Assembly (NCBI GenBank): GCA_963575645.1
Contig: OY754464.1
Coordinates: 66,934,948 to 66,998,947 of the forward strand
Reading direction: 5' to 3'
Source of the DNA: Xanthostigma xanthostigma
Lineage: Eukaryota; Arthropoda; Insecta; Raphidioptera; Raphidiidae
Length of the DNA: 64,000 nucleotides
The translations under genes and the position numbers were made by a program. Positions 33,901-45,955 of this stretch are shown one piece after another. The notes under the pieces are model-generated. The model did no database searches, was not told the DNA's origin, and saw only the letters and a list, made by a program, of their open reading frames with translations. Numbering within the stretch: the first letter of the stretch is position 1; every line of letters begins with the position of its first letter.

Positions 33901-34417
33901 CTAATAAAAAGCGTGTGGGACGAGCCCATTAATAGCAATCCTTCACTTCCATCATATAAACCCGCACTCCCACCATATAAACCCGTACTTCCTCCACATA
34001 CGGCAAATCTACTCGACTGGGTCCTGAGCTGGTCGGACAGCGTGCGTATACATACGCCGGCTCTTTATTTATTATGCACTATTTCCTTGCCGCGTCCCGG
34101 CGGGAGATTGCAGCGGGAATAGAGGCGGTAAACCCAGCATTATCTACAATGTTTTGGCAGCAAAATACGGAAACTTCGCGTATGCGCTCCAGGTATGTCT
34201 GTTCACTGACCCGTCTGTCACGTTTAACACCGCGATTACATTGTGCAGATAAACGACGATTTTTAGACTTACGAGGTTTGTTTGAGAAGTTTGGTTAAAC
34301 AGTCAGAATTTTTAAGTGAAACTACTTTAGCTGCGCTTTGTAGTTTGACGGTTGTCAGCCTTTTCGTACTTACTTCTCTGTTTTTTAAAAAGTGTGTTTC
34401 TATCGAGCTCTTTGTTT
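33901..34417. other. GC-richer patch without a recognised gene
   Basis: Higher GC than the surroundings. A 69-codon frame at 33913-34122 (+) contains SYKPALPPYKPVLPPHT, reflecting a 2.5-copy DNA repeat of ccatataaacccg. A second overlapping frame at 34074-34298 has no motif. No family is recognised and no splice sites bound it. Confidence 0.35.
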
Positions 34418-34426
34418 CTAGATTAA

Positions 34427-35773
34427 AGGTCCGTAAAGCTACCAGTGTAAAATGGACAGAATCGAATAATTTTTGGCTTAAAATTTAGTGCTAATTTAAT
34501 GCTATTTTGGTGCTGCATTCGCGAATTTAGTGCGCTTTATAGTACTGACTAATTAACAGGAATGCTAACTTTTAATTAAGTTATCATTGCATTGATAGAA
34601 TATCGTAATATATATTAACAGATGAACCCAGTTACTACGCCATCAATTAGTGCTCAATAAGTGCTATGCAGAAAATAAAAAAAAAGTTCACGATAACGAA
34701 CAATACGTCAAAAAATATTTTTTTTTTTATTTTTCAAGACCTGACACAGCTAGCTTAATACTAAAAGAGCATGCAAAAATGGAAAATAACATACAAAAAT
34801 GTACGGAATCGAATAATTTTTGGCTTAAAATTTAGTGCTAATTTGGTGCTGCATTCGCGAATTTAGTGCGCTTTACGGTACTGACTAATTAACAGACATG
34901 CTAATTTTTAATTAAGTTATCATTGCATTGATAGAATATCGTAATAAATATTAACAGATAGACCCAGTTAATAATCCATCAATTAGTGCTCAAAAAGTGC
35001 TATTCAGAAAATAAAAAAAAGTTCACGATAACGAACGATACGTAAAAAAATATCGCTAGCATAGCACTTTTTGAGCATTAATTGATGGCGTATTAACTGT
35101 GTTTATCTGTTAATATTTATTACGATATTCTATCAATGCAATGTTAATTAGTCAGTACTATAAAGCGCACTAAATACGCTAATGCAGCACCAAAATAGCA
35201 CTAAATTAACACTAAATTTTAAGACAAAAATTATTCGATTCCGTCCATTAAATTTATTACGATATTCTATCAATGCAATGATAACTTAACTAAAAGTTAG
35301 CGTAATTGTTAATTAGTCAGTACTTAAAAGCGCACTAAATTCGCGCATCAACACCAAAATAGCACTAAATTAGCACTAAATTTTAAACCAAAAATTATTC
35401 GAATCCGTACATTTTTGTATGCTCTTTTCCATTTTCGAATGCTCTTTTAGTATTAAGCTAGCTGTGTTAGGTCTTGAAAAATTAAAAAAAATATATTTTT
35501 TGACGTATCGTTCGTTATCGTGAACTTTTTTTTTATTTCATGCATAGCACTTTTTGAGCACTAATTGATGGCATATTAACTGGGTTCATTTTTTAATATT
35601 TATTACGATATTCTATCAATGCAATGATAACTTAATTAAAAGTTAGCATGCCTGTTAATTAATCAGTACTATAAAGCGCACTAAATTCGCGAATGCAGCA
35701 CCAAAATAGCACTAAATTTTAAGCCAAAAATTATTTGATTCTGTCCATTTTACACTGGTAGCTTTACGGACCT
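34427..35773. mobile_element. Large foldback element with 9-bp target duplication (MULE- or Merlin-like)
   Basis: First 65 bp from AGGTCCGTAAAGCTACCAGT match the inverse of the right end with one mismatch. Flanks ctagattaa (34418-34426) and ctaaattaa (35774-35782) form a 9-bp duplication with one change; 9 bp points to Mutator-like or Merlin-like elements. Each arm is built of tandem units of about 346 bp with tagtgctcaaaaagtgctat, tcacgataacgaac and aattagtgc-type blocks. The left arm has two units, the right arm has three partial ones. Non-coding. Confidence 0.85.
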
Positions 35774-36008
35774 CTAAATTAAGCAGTTTGAGGGGTACGT
35801 GTGTTTTCTATAAAAGTTTCCGCTATTTATGACCTGAATATTGAAAATTTGTTTGGAACACGTGTCGCATTGATTTTGATAACACACTCATGTCGACTTT
35901 TGTGTTTTTGACTCAAGCAGTTTCGGGAAAGGTCTTCAACTGAAATAATCTCATCTTGAAATCACAAAGGATCCTTCTCTTACGTCTTGTGAATGTACAA
36001 AGGTATAA

Positions 36009-36862
36009 ATAGTTGGCAAAACCAAAAGTGCACATCCCGCAAGTTTTCCACTGTATGATAAAAAAATAACAATTAAAAAATATTTTTAATAAATTTAACA
36101 AGATTTAAAAATTTAAAGAAATAAATAATTAAAAATTGAAAAAATATTTTTTTTTAAGTTTGCAAAAATAAAAAAAATTAAGAACTATACATAATATAAT
36201 ATATAATAATTAATATCAAGTGAAATAAAATAAAACAAAATAAAAAGACAAAAAAAAAGAAAAAAGTCAATGATATCGTAAGGATTCGAACCCAGGACCT
36301 TGCCCTTGGGGATCCAACGGCATAACCATTGCGCCACGGCTGCCTAATACGTGTAGTGGTGTTATCACGGTATACAAGTGTAGCACTTGTTTTATGGATT
36401 ACACTATATTTGCACAGCAATTTTATTATATTGTTTTTAAACTATTAGCTGTCAAAAATAATAAAAAATAAAACTGTTTATAAAAATTAAACTACTGAAC
36501 ACATTTTAGTGAATTTAAATAGGGTTCTGGTCTGATAGTAAACAAAGTGAATAAAATATAACCCAAGGCAATCCGACCAAAATTGCGATCTGTAGAGTCG
36601 TGACGTACGTACGTACATACGTACAGACCAACCGACAACTGCTGTTTGTGATTTTCAATTACAATTTTAATAGTATTTATGAACTCAAATTGATTTTAAA
36701 ATGGTTCTTTTTTATAGATTAGAATCTCCTCTTTTCAAAAAGCTTCAATTTGAATGGATTTCGTGTGAAATTAACTTAGATATAACTTCTTATATGAACG
36801 AAAGTCAGCTCTGACGCACAAAGCGATAATAAAGCACAACCGCTAGTTTAGCGGTATGTGCA
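36009..36862 (-). mobile_element. tRNA-bearing repeat element, copy 2
   Basis: Close to identical to 27257-28094. Small indels distinguish them: an extra cgta unit near 36606 and a base lost from the hairpin (gcacaaccgct). It lies about 8.75 kb from copy 1 in the same orientation, and so brackets the palindrome cluster and the 9-bp-TSD foldback. Confidence 0.75.
36273..36344 (-). ncRNA. tRNA-like block, copy 2
   Basis: As at 27511-27582. TGGCGCAATGGTTA is a better A box here. The B box reads GGTTCGAATCC, the other allowed variant. Changes that keep both boxes valid are compatible with selection for Pol III activity, though two copies prove little. Confidence 0.65.
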
Positions 36863-36871
36863 ATATTGGTA

Positions 36872-37819
36872 TACAATATTTATACCTCAATATAATGAAA
36901 CTGATATTCGGTATACCAAGTAATTCGTTACAATGAGGCATAACAAGCCTCATTGTAACGAATGGTTGGACTACGCTTCGTTTTAACAATTTAACATTGC
37001 GTAGATACTCATCTGGTTACTTTGTTAAAGCGAACGATTTCCACCAATAAATGAGAACACGCTGTAATGAAAACACAATATTTTTTAATTTCTGTCAAAA
37101 TAGAAATCACAGTTAATAAACAATATTCGCATACGCAACAAATAAATACTTAGGACCAAATACATCAGCAATAAACCAAGGAAATTTCATACAGTTGCAC
37201 CTCCGATACCCATAATAGCAAGCATATACGCAAGGACTACCAACAAAAAAAAAATTAAAATTACTAACAGATTAATAATTATTATCTATAAATTAAAATT
37301 GCTACTTACCATATTATGTTATTATATTTTGTATTATTATACCATGTAAACAGTGCTAGTGGCATAAGCCGATGCACATTTTTTGTTTGGGTTTGTTTAA
37401 CAAAAAAAAAATATTCGCATATAAACATAGAAAATCAACAATGTGATTATGGTAGTTTAGTCTTCATTTTGTTTCTCTTGATTAGAGAAAAACTCATATA
37501 GTCTCATTACCAACGGTGTTAGTAATGACTATCTTACGAAGAATTTAACGTGTCATGAAACATGAATTATTGTGAAAATTGTGGAATTAAGTGGAAATAA
37601 TTGGTAGGATACGTTATGTAAAGGTTATTAGTTGAAAAAAGTCGTTAAATAGAGGTACTCATTATATTCTGGAATGATTGAAAATTCGTTATAAAGAGGT
37701 TTTTGACAAAAAGTATCCGTAATGTAAAGGTATATTTTGCATTAATTCTTACGGGTTGTTCTAGGGGATTTCGAAGAATTTGTTAAATCGATGAAATCGT
37801 TATATTAAGGTTCAATGTA
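36872..37819. mobile_element. TA-flanked DNA transposon remnant (mariner/pogo-like)
   Basis: Left end tacaatatttatacctcaat then ataatgaaac; inverse of right end tacattgaaccttaatataacg. The CCTyAATATAAyGA core is typical of pogo-like ends. An internal perfect 17-bp hairpin (attcgttacaatgaggc, 36923-36963) lies near the left. Text such as gttataaagaggtt repeats the same theme inside. No transposase frame survives. Confidence 0.5.
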
Positions 37820-39261
37820 TTTTCTTGCACAAGATAAAAAAAATCCAATGTTTGAAAAACGTTTTTCCAAGTATTGAATTTTTTTACAAATACGTTGATT
37901 TTTAAATTTTTTTCTCTGATGATGACAACGCAATTGTCGAATCACATCGTAAATTTTCTTACAATTGCATACATGTTTATGATGTTTAATTTGTTAACGT
38001 TTTCAAACACTCTTAACAACAAACTACAATATGCACTGTAACACTATTAACTACTGCCATAAGCCATGTGTATCATGTATGTGTATGTACAACATACGTA
38101 CCGCCGACTCAAAGCCGTCAAAACTGTTGAATGAATGAGATAGATTCAGTGAACACTTCTAGCACAGTGATAGATGTTTATTTGTACCAATGTGCTGACA
38201 GTATATGCAGCTCAAAGTCTAACTAAGCAACACGCTGTAATTTGTGGGTCAGAAATTGCACGGTGTACACTTTAGGGATCTGATGATGCCTTTTCATGTG
38301 CTGCTTCGAAGCGCAGAACAGCGCCCAAACCCAAGAAAGTCTGCTACACAGAACACACACGAGTTTTGTGGTCTGCCAGTGGCTGTTAAATTTTAGCGTT
38401 GATTGTATAACTAATACTCTGTTTCCAAACATTAAATATTGGTTAAATATGAAGAATATAATTCCTAAATTATGAAGAACCTACGATTTTGGTTGTTCTG
38501 CGTTGCTCTGAAACGCTCGTAGAGAAACCGCCACTGTCTGTATGAATTTAGAGAGTCCACTCAGGTGACCGAATGAACTCTACTGGGGTCAGTGTACCCC
38601 ATAATGAATCCACGTAGCAAAAGTACTCTTGAGTTCTAACTCACAAGAATATTAGTACGTTTATTTGTCAAGTAGGTACAAATGCGGACAGTCACGGAAT
38701 GTTTATAGAAAAAATTACACCTATTGTCAACAAATAGCGCCATATTTTACCAGCCCAGAAAACCAGATATTTGTTTACTCAAATCAGCATTGTTTTGTAT
38801 TATTAGTTACCATAGAGATAAGGAACTGTTCTCTGTCTGAATTGAAGGCACTTTCACGACTCACTCGCGTACTCTAGTCTAATATCTCTATAGATGTCAA
38901 ACTTGTTGATCGCAACACACTACACTTATCAGTTGGAAATAAACGATTAGAAAATAATGAATTGATTTATTTCTCACGAGCAGTTTGTTACATTATTCTG
39001 CCATTGTGTGATTATAAAAACTTTGATGCCTAACAAGGTGAAAAGCTTTTTAAATTGATTTATATCAATTTAAAAATATTCACTGCACATAATATGTGCA
39101 GTTTTATTTAGCTATGGAAATCATTAATGCATTACAGAAAATCGTTCCATTTGAAATGAAACATACACCGAACAAGCACATACTTGATAAATAAATATTA
39201 AGGATATCCATAGCCACCATATCAACAAAACTCATGTATTGTGCGTCTTAAATGAAATTCA
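37820..39261. other. Gene-free stretch
   Basis: Holds one family J copy. At 39041-39094 two hairpins follow each other: tttaaattgat/atcaatttaaa and ctgcacataatatgtgcag. No gene is supported. Confidence 0.45.
38296..38398 (+). repeat. Family J repeat, copy 2
   Basis: tgtgctgcttcgaagcgcag, aagtctgctacacagaacac and gtggctgttaaa match 14751-14853. Confidence 0.55.
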
Positions 39262-39500
39262 CTCTGAATAGCATAAAAGTTCGACAGGTAATGGGCCATG
39301 GCCTTGAATAAGGAACCATCTCGTTATTTTATCTGGAATTATTGACGGAAACCATGGAAAACCTCAAAAAGATGGCCGATACAGGAATTACCGTTTCTCG
39401 GCGAGATGCAGTCCCAACCACATCTGCCCCCGCCGGGATTCGAACCCAGTACCTCCCGAATGCGAGTCTAGTGCTCTAACCACTACGCCAGTTAATGCCT
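39262..39500 (-). mobile_element. tRNA-derived SINE
   Basis: On the minus strand the head reads TGGCGTAGTGGTTAGAGCA (A box) and GGTTCGAATCC (B box), followed by the body ttgaggttttccatggtttc, ggttccttattcaaggccat and acctgtcgaac. Head-to-body order is that of a SINE, unlike the 27257 element. The head resembles a tRNA with anticodon-loop bases ctcgcat, perhaps Ala-derived. The same body occurs without a head at 18745. Confidence 0.75.
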
Positions 39501-40051
39501 CCATCTATCAAAATAACGGAAACTGCGTAAACGGACTATAGACTTTACTGAACGTGGCTTCCGTTCGAAAGTAGATCTGAGTTACTTTCTAGTCGAGTTT
39601 AAAAAAGTTTAACTTCAAAAATTATATTTATTACAAAAACTGTGTTAAGAAAATCACAGCTCTCATACGGTGCAAAAGATTCGACAGTGATAATTTACCC
39701 ACTACTGTACACGCTCACATCTATAGTGAGTATAAATAATAAAATAAATATTACGCAAAATTTAATTTACGAGTCTCTAGAGATGTCAGTTTAACCATTT
39801 TAAATGAAAGCTTAACCACATCAAATATTCAAAACTCAATTTTAACTTCTACATATGCCAACAATAAATGCAACAATGATTTAATCTTTAAACATGTACC
39901 GTGTGCATACATCGCTCAAAATATTTTATACATGCTAATATAAGTTTTGTCTCGTCACTTGTCATTTTCTAGTGAATTATCCAGAACCGGACTTAGGAGG
40001 CTCTACAATAAAGTGTAAATATTCTGTAAACAAAAATGCGGTAGACTGGTA
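39501..40051. other. Gene-free stretch
   Basis: Nothing recognisable. Confidence 0.45.
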
Positions 40052-40539
40052 GTACAGTAAAATTAACTCCAAAGAGAAAAATTAAAAAAAAAACAAAGAT
40101 TTGAGTGTCAGAAATTGTTCATTACTTCTTTGTTCTAAATGTCATAAAAAGTCTCTACGAAAATACGAAGAAGGGAAAGGTGGAAGTTGTCAGATCCGTA
40201 TGTTGTCTCATTTTTTCGCAAATATCTTGGAAACCATCCAACGTGGAGTTTATATTATTATCCTATAAAAAATTAAAGTACGCCAAATTTCTCATAAAAC
40301 GGCCCGAAACAATTTTTTTGATTCGTTCAATAATTTCGGAGACATGGAGTGGTGAAAGAATTTTTTACATTCTGCATTTTTGCACGTATTTTGAAATCTG
40401 ACATCTCACCTTCTCCGAAATTCGACGGTCTTTCTGCGAAAACTTTTTACCACACTTAGAGCAATGGGTAAAAAAGAATTTGTGATAGTCAAACCTTTGT
40501 TTATTTAGATTTTATCCTTTGGAGCTAATTTTACTGTAC
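40052..40539. mobile_element. TA-flanked MITE (Tc1/mariner-like)
   Basis: Ends start GTACAGTAAAATTAACTCC and its inverse GTACAGTAAAATTAGCTCC; the TIR is 23 bp with one mismatch, ending caaag. TA lies on both sides (40050-40051, 40540-40541). The 98-codon frame at 40105-40401 has no DDE/D motif and is probably incidental. Confidence 0.75.
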
Positions 40540-40541
40540 TA

Positions 40542-41095
40542 AACAGAAAAAATATTTCTTTTTCAATCGTTTTCACTTAGTTGTATTTATAACCATTTGT
40601 AGACAGTTACACTTGCATGTAGTGAGATGAAAAATAAAAATAAATAATAAAATAACCAACATCTTCACAGACTGGTAACTTTCTTTGAAAACGTTATTTA
40701 TCACTACGTTATGCGATGAATTTCTACTATATTAATATTTTATGTTCACTCTTGGAAACTTATAGCATTTGGTAAGAAATTTAAACGTATAACTTGTAAT
40801 ATAAAAACATGTTCTCAGATGTAATTTCATTTAAAAAAATCTTCTTAAATAAAATATTTGAAAGTACAGTTCCATAATAATTTACTAACGACTTTTTCCG
40901 TATGATGGACAATTACCAATACCTAACGAAACTTATTTTTTTAAATGATTAAAAAACAATCTTCTAGTGTTTTATATAGGATGTTCCACGACTAATGCCC
41001 ATATTAAATTTGATTGAACAAATCTAAAATATATTTTTGTCAACAATACAAGATTTATAAACCTCATTTATATCCTTCAAAACTGCACATTTATA
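40542..41095. other. Gene-free stretch
   Basis: Nothing recognisable before the LTR. Confidence 0.45.
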
Positions 41096-41099
41096 ATAT

Positions 41100-41734
41100 T
41101 GTTACACGCTCCCCGTTGCGACGACAAAGGATTTCGAGAGACAACAATCGACTCGACATTCTGACAATGACACACAGATTGTTGTCTAACAACAATCGGC
41201 TCGTCATTCTAACAATGATACACAGATTGTTGTGGGGCAACAACAATCGGCTTGTTGTTCTTACAATATGCGTAGATAAAAAAGGCTTTGTTGCCAAATT
41301 TCTGACAACAATGAGTGCAAGAAAGGAAAGAACGATCCAGCGCATATATAAACCACGGAGTAGCTCAGTAGGCAGGCGGTCATACAGAGACAGTGATACA
41401 TTGTGCTTCATTGAGTTGTGACATAAATTGACAGTTAGTGACGTGAACACTACTGAGGTAACTGCTGAGATAAATAAATAAATGAACTGTGTGAATAAGT
41501 GTGCTAAATAAATTTTGGTGTGTTCCTGTATTGTAAATAATCTTGTGTACATCTAGTGTTTATTGTACATAAATAGTGACTTTATATATTCTTTATTTTA
41601 TTAGTTAGAGCTGTTGTTTTGTTTCTGTTACGCTATAAAGAAGTACTTTTTGTTTGTTTGTTTATTGGTTTTGTTAACGTTATTATTACTGTAAATAAAT
41701 ATTTTTCACCACAAACTAGAACAGTTTTGTTACA
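41100..41734 (+). mobile_element. Solo LTR of a gypsy-type retrotransposon
   Basis: Starts TGTTACACGC and ends TTGTTACA, with ATAT on both sides (41096-41099, 41735-41738), as expected for gypsy-group integration. It contains a TATA box TATATAAA at 41345-41352, several AATAAA sites after 41470, and three upstream repeats that suggest U3 control elements. No second LTR or internal coding region is next to it, so it is a solo LTR left by recombination. The overlapping 135- and 153-codon frames arise from the repeats. Confidence 0.8.
41142..41275 (+). repeat. Three tandem repeats in the LTR U3 region
   Basis: Copies begin caacaatcg at 41142, 41190 and 41241 (48- and 51-bp spacing), with acattctgacaatgacacac and agattgttgt in the unit. 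Each holds acaacaat and its inverse attgttgt, so each can form a hairpin. Confidence 0.8.
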
Positions 41735-41738
41735 ATAT

Positions 41739-42749
41739 GTTATCAGCATTTAGAAAGAGACAACTGCTTCTCTCTCGTATTGGATGTTGTCATCACAACA
41801 CTGTACTTCATAACTAATATAGGGAATGCTAGGTCCATTAATATTTTACGTCTTTGGTATACACGCACTATCATTTGGGAACCTACTGTTCCCGTTGATA
41901 AACTTGACGAATGACGACGGATCTCGTGATGAAATCAGACTAGGTATATGCCGGAGAACTTGTTAAGATAGGTACGTTCTAAGGAAAGATAGAAAACATC
42001 TTCTTCAGAGGACTTGGTTCCTCCATTGTCAGTTAGACACTAACAGCTCTGTCATATTGCAAAAAATCGAATAAGTAATTTGGATCTTAATGCGTAAAAA
42101 TAGGTATAAATTTCTAAAACTTCACTTTTGCAGTTTGTCTTTTGTAAATCTAGTATATTTATCTACGCTGGCAAAAATAGATATTGATGGACCAATCTGT
42201 ATAAAAAGACAATCTATATAATACACAAAGGAGCTTTGATATAAGATATTTGTTTTTACGAGAACCGAACTCTGCTGAAACGGAATACCAACAAAATGAA
42301 AAACTAATAAAAACAACTCCTTTTTGTAGTTCAGCTCTCGAAAAGAATATGAAAAAAAATTTCACTAAAACGAAGATTGTATTTGTCCACAAAATTACAA
42401 CTTACATATTTCATTTTCATTGTTTATATATTATTTTTATACAATTTCACGTTCACTTTATTTGTACGTCGCGTCAGTGCATTTTTTTAGAATAATTTAT
42501 TTTGCAGTTAATTTTTTTTAAAAGGCAGGTATCGCGGCACACCCGACCGAACTAAATCTCCTATTGGAAAAGTGTATTTTCACCAAAAACTCAAAATTAA
42601 AGTTTTGCACGCTCGTAAAAGTAATCTAATTTAGTTCATTGAACAACACATTGTAAATTACAACTACATTTTGATAAATGATAATCTAATAATCTGAACC
42701 CTACTGTACCTATTAACTGTAAACATTAAATTTTAATTGCTTATAGTCT
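41739..42749. other. Gene-free stretch
   Basis: Three overlapping frames of 64-81 codons on opposite strands occur at 42122-42495, without motifs. Nothing else is supported. Confidence 0.4.
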
Positions 42750-43294
42750 AAGATCCGGTATTAGAAATATATACCCTCACCTGTTATTTGATGATAACAA
42801 AGATTATATTATGTTAGATAATATATAAATTGATAAATCGCACATGGGTTGCCTAGCTAAATCGCGTACCGATGCTGTTAAATTAAATAAAGTCTAATTG
42901 ACATTTTTGGATCAACTTACCCGATTTGTTAATCATAAAAAACGAGCCTGAAATGAGAGATTATGACACAACGGAATATACCATTGATTCTATACATAAA
43001 TATAGATCATCCACATAAACATACCTTTATAAATAGTTGTGTGTACTTTGAATTTATTTGTTTTGTTAACATTTTGTGTCATATTCTTTCATCTTAGGCT
43101 CGATATTTATGATGAACAAATCGGGGAAGTTGATCAAAAAAGTCAATTACCTACAATTTATTTTATTGAACATCATCGGTATACGCGATTTAGCAAGGCA
43201 ACCCATGTGTAATTTATCAATGTATATCTATATATTATCTAACATATAATCTTTGTCATCATCAAATAACAGATGTGAGTATATATTTCTAGAA
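42750..43294. mobile_element. Foldback element with about 225-bp arms
   Basis: Arms 42750-42976 and 43070-43294. Matching blocks: ctgttatttgatgataacaa, cacatgggttgcct, gctaaatcgcgtac, gatttgttaatcata, and their inverses. About 80% identity with indels. The 93-bp loop is AT-rich. No target duplication resolved. Confidence 0.75.
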
Positions 43295-44472
43295 GCGGAT
43301 CTCGCACTATTAGTTTTTAATTACGTCGCTGGATAATTGGAATAAAAAAACTGGATATATATTTCATAGAGAGTTTGTAATATTTGCTTCATTTTGTTGA
43401 TGTACTAAAAGTAATTTAAAGAAGAAAAAATATTAAGTGTTCGACTATAAAATATATTTTTTAACTATTGTACATTATTCTCTTAACTCTGTCATAAATT
43501 ATTCAAAAAAAAAGTTAAAAACGCTGCGTGCAGTTTTGTGTGGATAACGAGTTTGAGAACTTTTGTAATTTGTTATTTTAAAAGCGTTGGAATATATTTT
43601 TAACCCTTTTGTAACCATTATTACAAAAAAAAACTTAAAATCTAAATAATTCAGTCTAAATTCTCCATTCAATAAATTCCTATCGACTATGTAACTAATA
43701 TTGTTACGTAAGTGAAGGTTTGGTTTGTTATAAAAATAATTATAAAGATTGAATCGACTTTTTCCTTCTGTATCTTTTATTTATATCCTAGATTGTTATT
43801 TTTTTTTTTATTTGAATATATTAAACCTAAGACTATTATGTTTCTGAGCTATAATAATACAAATAATTTATTGTCAATGATATTTCAACGATTTAATAAC
43901 TTTATACAAGGTATTATTCACCGAGATTCATAGTTGACCTTGCATTACGGTATGTATGGCTGAGCGCTGCGCGCTCTCCGCTACCTATCTCGAAAACGAT
44001 TGAGCGCACGAAAAAATGTTTAGAACAAAATTTGTCGCAAATTTTATGCTCTACAATTTTTATAATAACTGTTGACACCATTAGAGCTATAGAAACCGAG
44101 ATAATTGCAAAAAACCGATTTTTGTGACCTTTGACCTTGAATAACTTACGACGCAGACACGAGATTTTATGAGACTTTTGAGACAACTTTTAGAGCATTA
44201 AAATGAAGGTGTATACAAGTTTTTAGCTTATTATCTCTCATTCCGAGGTGAAACCCCTAATTTGACTGCACTATATGTATAAAGATAAAATTTTTAAAAC
44301 TGGAAAAAGCACTGACCCTACATGTTAGTAATTCGACACAACCGACGACTCGGTACTTTTCAAGAATAATGCCTTTCTAATATACCATCGGAATTTTAGG
44401 ATCAAATCTAGACAAACATCAATACGTTCACTATTGCTCAAAGAATCTATTTTGTTTGCCACTTCTACAACT
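43295..44472. other. Gene-free stretch
   Basis: Nothing recognisable. A slightly GC-richer patch lies at 43950-44020 (gagcgctgcgcgctctccgc). Confidence 0.4.
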
Positions 44473-44723
44473 TTTCAAGATGCATCTTTTCGTGTTCAAT
44501 TAGACGCTAATGACCTCAGTTGCTGAGCGTCTATATCTCCACGTGTTCAGAACAAATCAAAGATTTTTTGAAATTCAGTTTTCCTTTTTTGTTTCAAGAT
44601 GCATCTTTTCGTGTTCGATTAGATGCTAATGACCTCAGTTGCTGAGCGTCTATAATCCACAATCTATCTCTTCACGTGTTCAGAACAAATCAGAGATTTT
44701 TCAATTGCAGTTTTCCTTTTTTG
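44473..44723. repeat. Two-copy tandem duplication, 119-bp period
   Basis: tttcaagatgcatcttttcg, ctaatgacctcagttgctga, gcgtctat, cacgtgttcagaacaaatca and gttttccttttttg occur in both copies (from 44473 and 44592). The second copy carries a 10-bp insertion (ccacaatcta). cctcagttgtcgagcgtcta at about 58238 is a lone relative. Confidence 0.8.
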
Positions 44724-45034
44724 TTGTAAATAGTTGTAAAGTTCCAAATAAAAAATAAAACGTGACGCTGCGCCGTTCCTAAAAAAACACGTACTAACCT
44801 TTTTAATAAAAATCGTTTTCTAAGGGTATTTGAGCAACTTTTTTGAATAACTCATTTCCGTAGGCATACAGAAAAGCGAAAATATGTACCTAAATATTAC
44901 ATTTTTTGTGCCCTAGTTATTCATACAAAGAAAACGTTGCACTGTTTGCAGAAAAAATAAAATATTAAAAACCAAAATGTTATGAACAACAATAAAAATA
45001 TAGGTTAAAAATGTATATTATAAAAAGCATTCGT

Positions 45035-45575
45035 GTAGAAGTGAAACTTCTTAGGTTCTAGCATTTGTTGACGATTTTATTATTTCAGGGTTATACACAC
45101 AACACTTACTGCGCACGCGTGTAGAGTGCATATGACGCTTTGACAGAGAGAGTAGAAACGATTCTTCCACTCTTTCCTCTCAACTGTCACTTGAAGTCGG
45201 AGAAGGGGAAATTTTTCACTTTTCGTTTGATCTAGGTAAAAGAAGTTTCATTAAAAAAATAGAGCAATAACCCGATTGGCGCACGTCTCGACAGATGAAA
45301 AGACTTTGGAACTTATTTTGAAGTGAAATTTTTTTAGGCGTGCTAGGGGAGTAAATTGACTTAGATGAGACGAACAGTGAAACGCTTCCCCTTCTCCGAC
45401 TTCAACTGGCAGTTGACTCTCTCCGTCAAAGCGTTATGCGCACTATCCACACATGCGCAGTACGTACTGCGCGTAGCATTTTCTCTAGCCACGGTAACAA
45501 ATTCCACATAACAATTTCCAAATCTTGAAATAAAAAAATCGTCAATAAATTCTAGAACCTTAGAAGTTTCACTTG
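45035..45575. mobile_element. Foldback element with gaagtgaaacttc ends
   Basis: Arms 45035-45236 and 45360-45575. Outer text agaagtgaaacttcttaggt and gttctagmatttrttgacga is inverted at the right end; inner text acttgaagtcggagaagggg is inverted as ccccttctccgacttcaact. The loop holds two more gaagtttca/gaagtgaaa motifs. The right arm encloses gcgcagtacgtactgcgc, a perfect small palindrome. Confidence 0.75.
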
Positions 45576-45735
45576 TATCGCGCGAGAGTCTCACGCACAT
45601 TTTTTTTGTAAGGCCACTTACAGACAGGATTATTTGGACCTAGTGCCATATCATATTCTCTATTTTAAAATTCAGTTGTTATTTTTAAGGTATTGCAAAT
45701 CTTTGATTAACGTCTGATTAGTACTCTTCAATAAA

Positions 45736-45955
45736 TAAAATTATCGACCAATTTTCCTGACAATTATATTGACAAAAATATATTATTATAATTCAACAAA
45801 TTAAAAATATGGAACGCTTCACGATTTTGCTTCGGTAGTACATATACGCAAAATCGTGAAGCGTTCCACACTTTTAATTTATTGAATTATAATTATATAT
45901 TTTTGTCAATATAATTAAAAAATCGGTCGATAATTTTATTTATTTCTAAGGTATT
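45736..45955. mobile_element. Inverted-repeat MITE
   Basis: Left arm tattgacaaaaatatattat, atggaacgcttcacgatttt; inverse right arm aaaatcgtgaagcgttcc, aatatataattataattcaa. Outer part ataaaattatcgaccaattt is inverted as aaatcggtcgataattttat. Loop gcttcggtagtacatatacg. The text aaggtattgc occurs on both sides (45689 and 45950), perhaps marking the target. Confidence 0.8.

Noticed and set aside
41014..41552. Overlapping 135- and 153-codon frames, the longest in the window
   Set aside because: They lie on opposite strands over the U3 repeats of a solo LTR; the repeated residues mirror the DNA repeat and no domain is visible.
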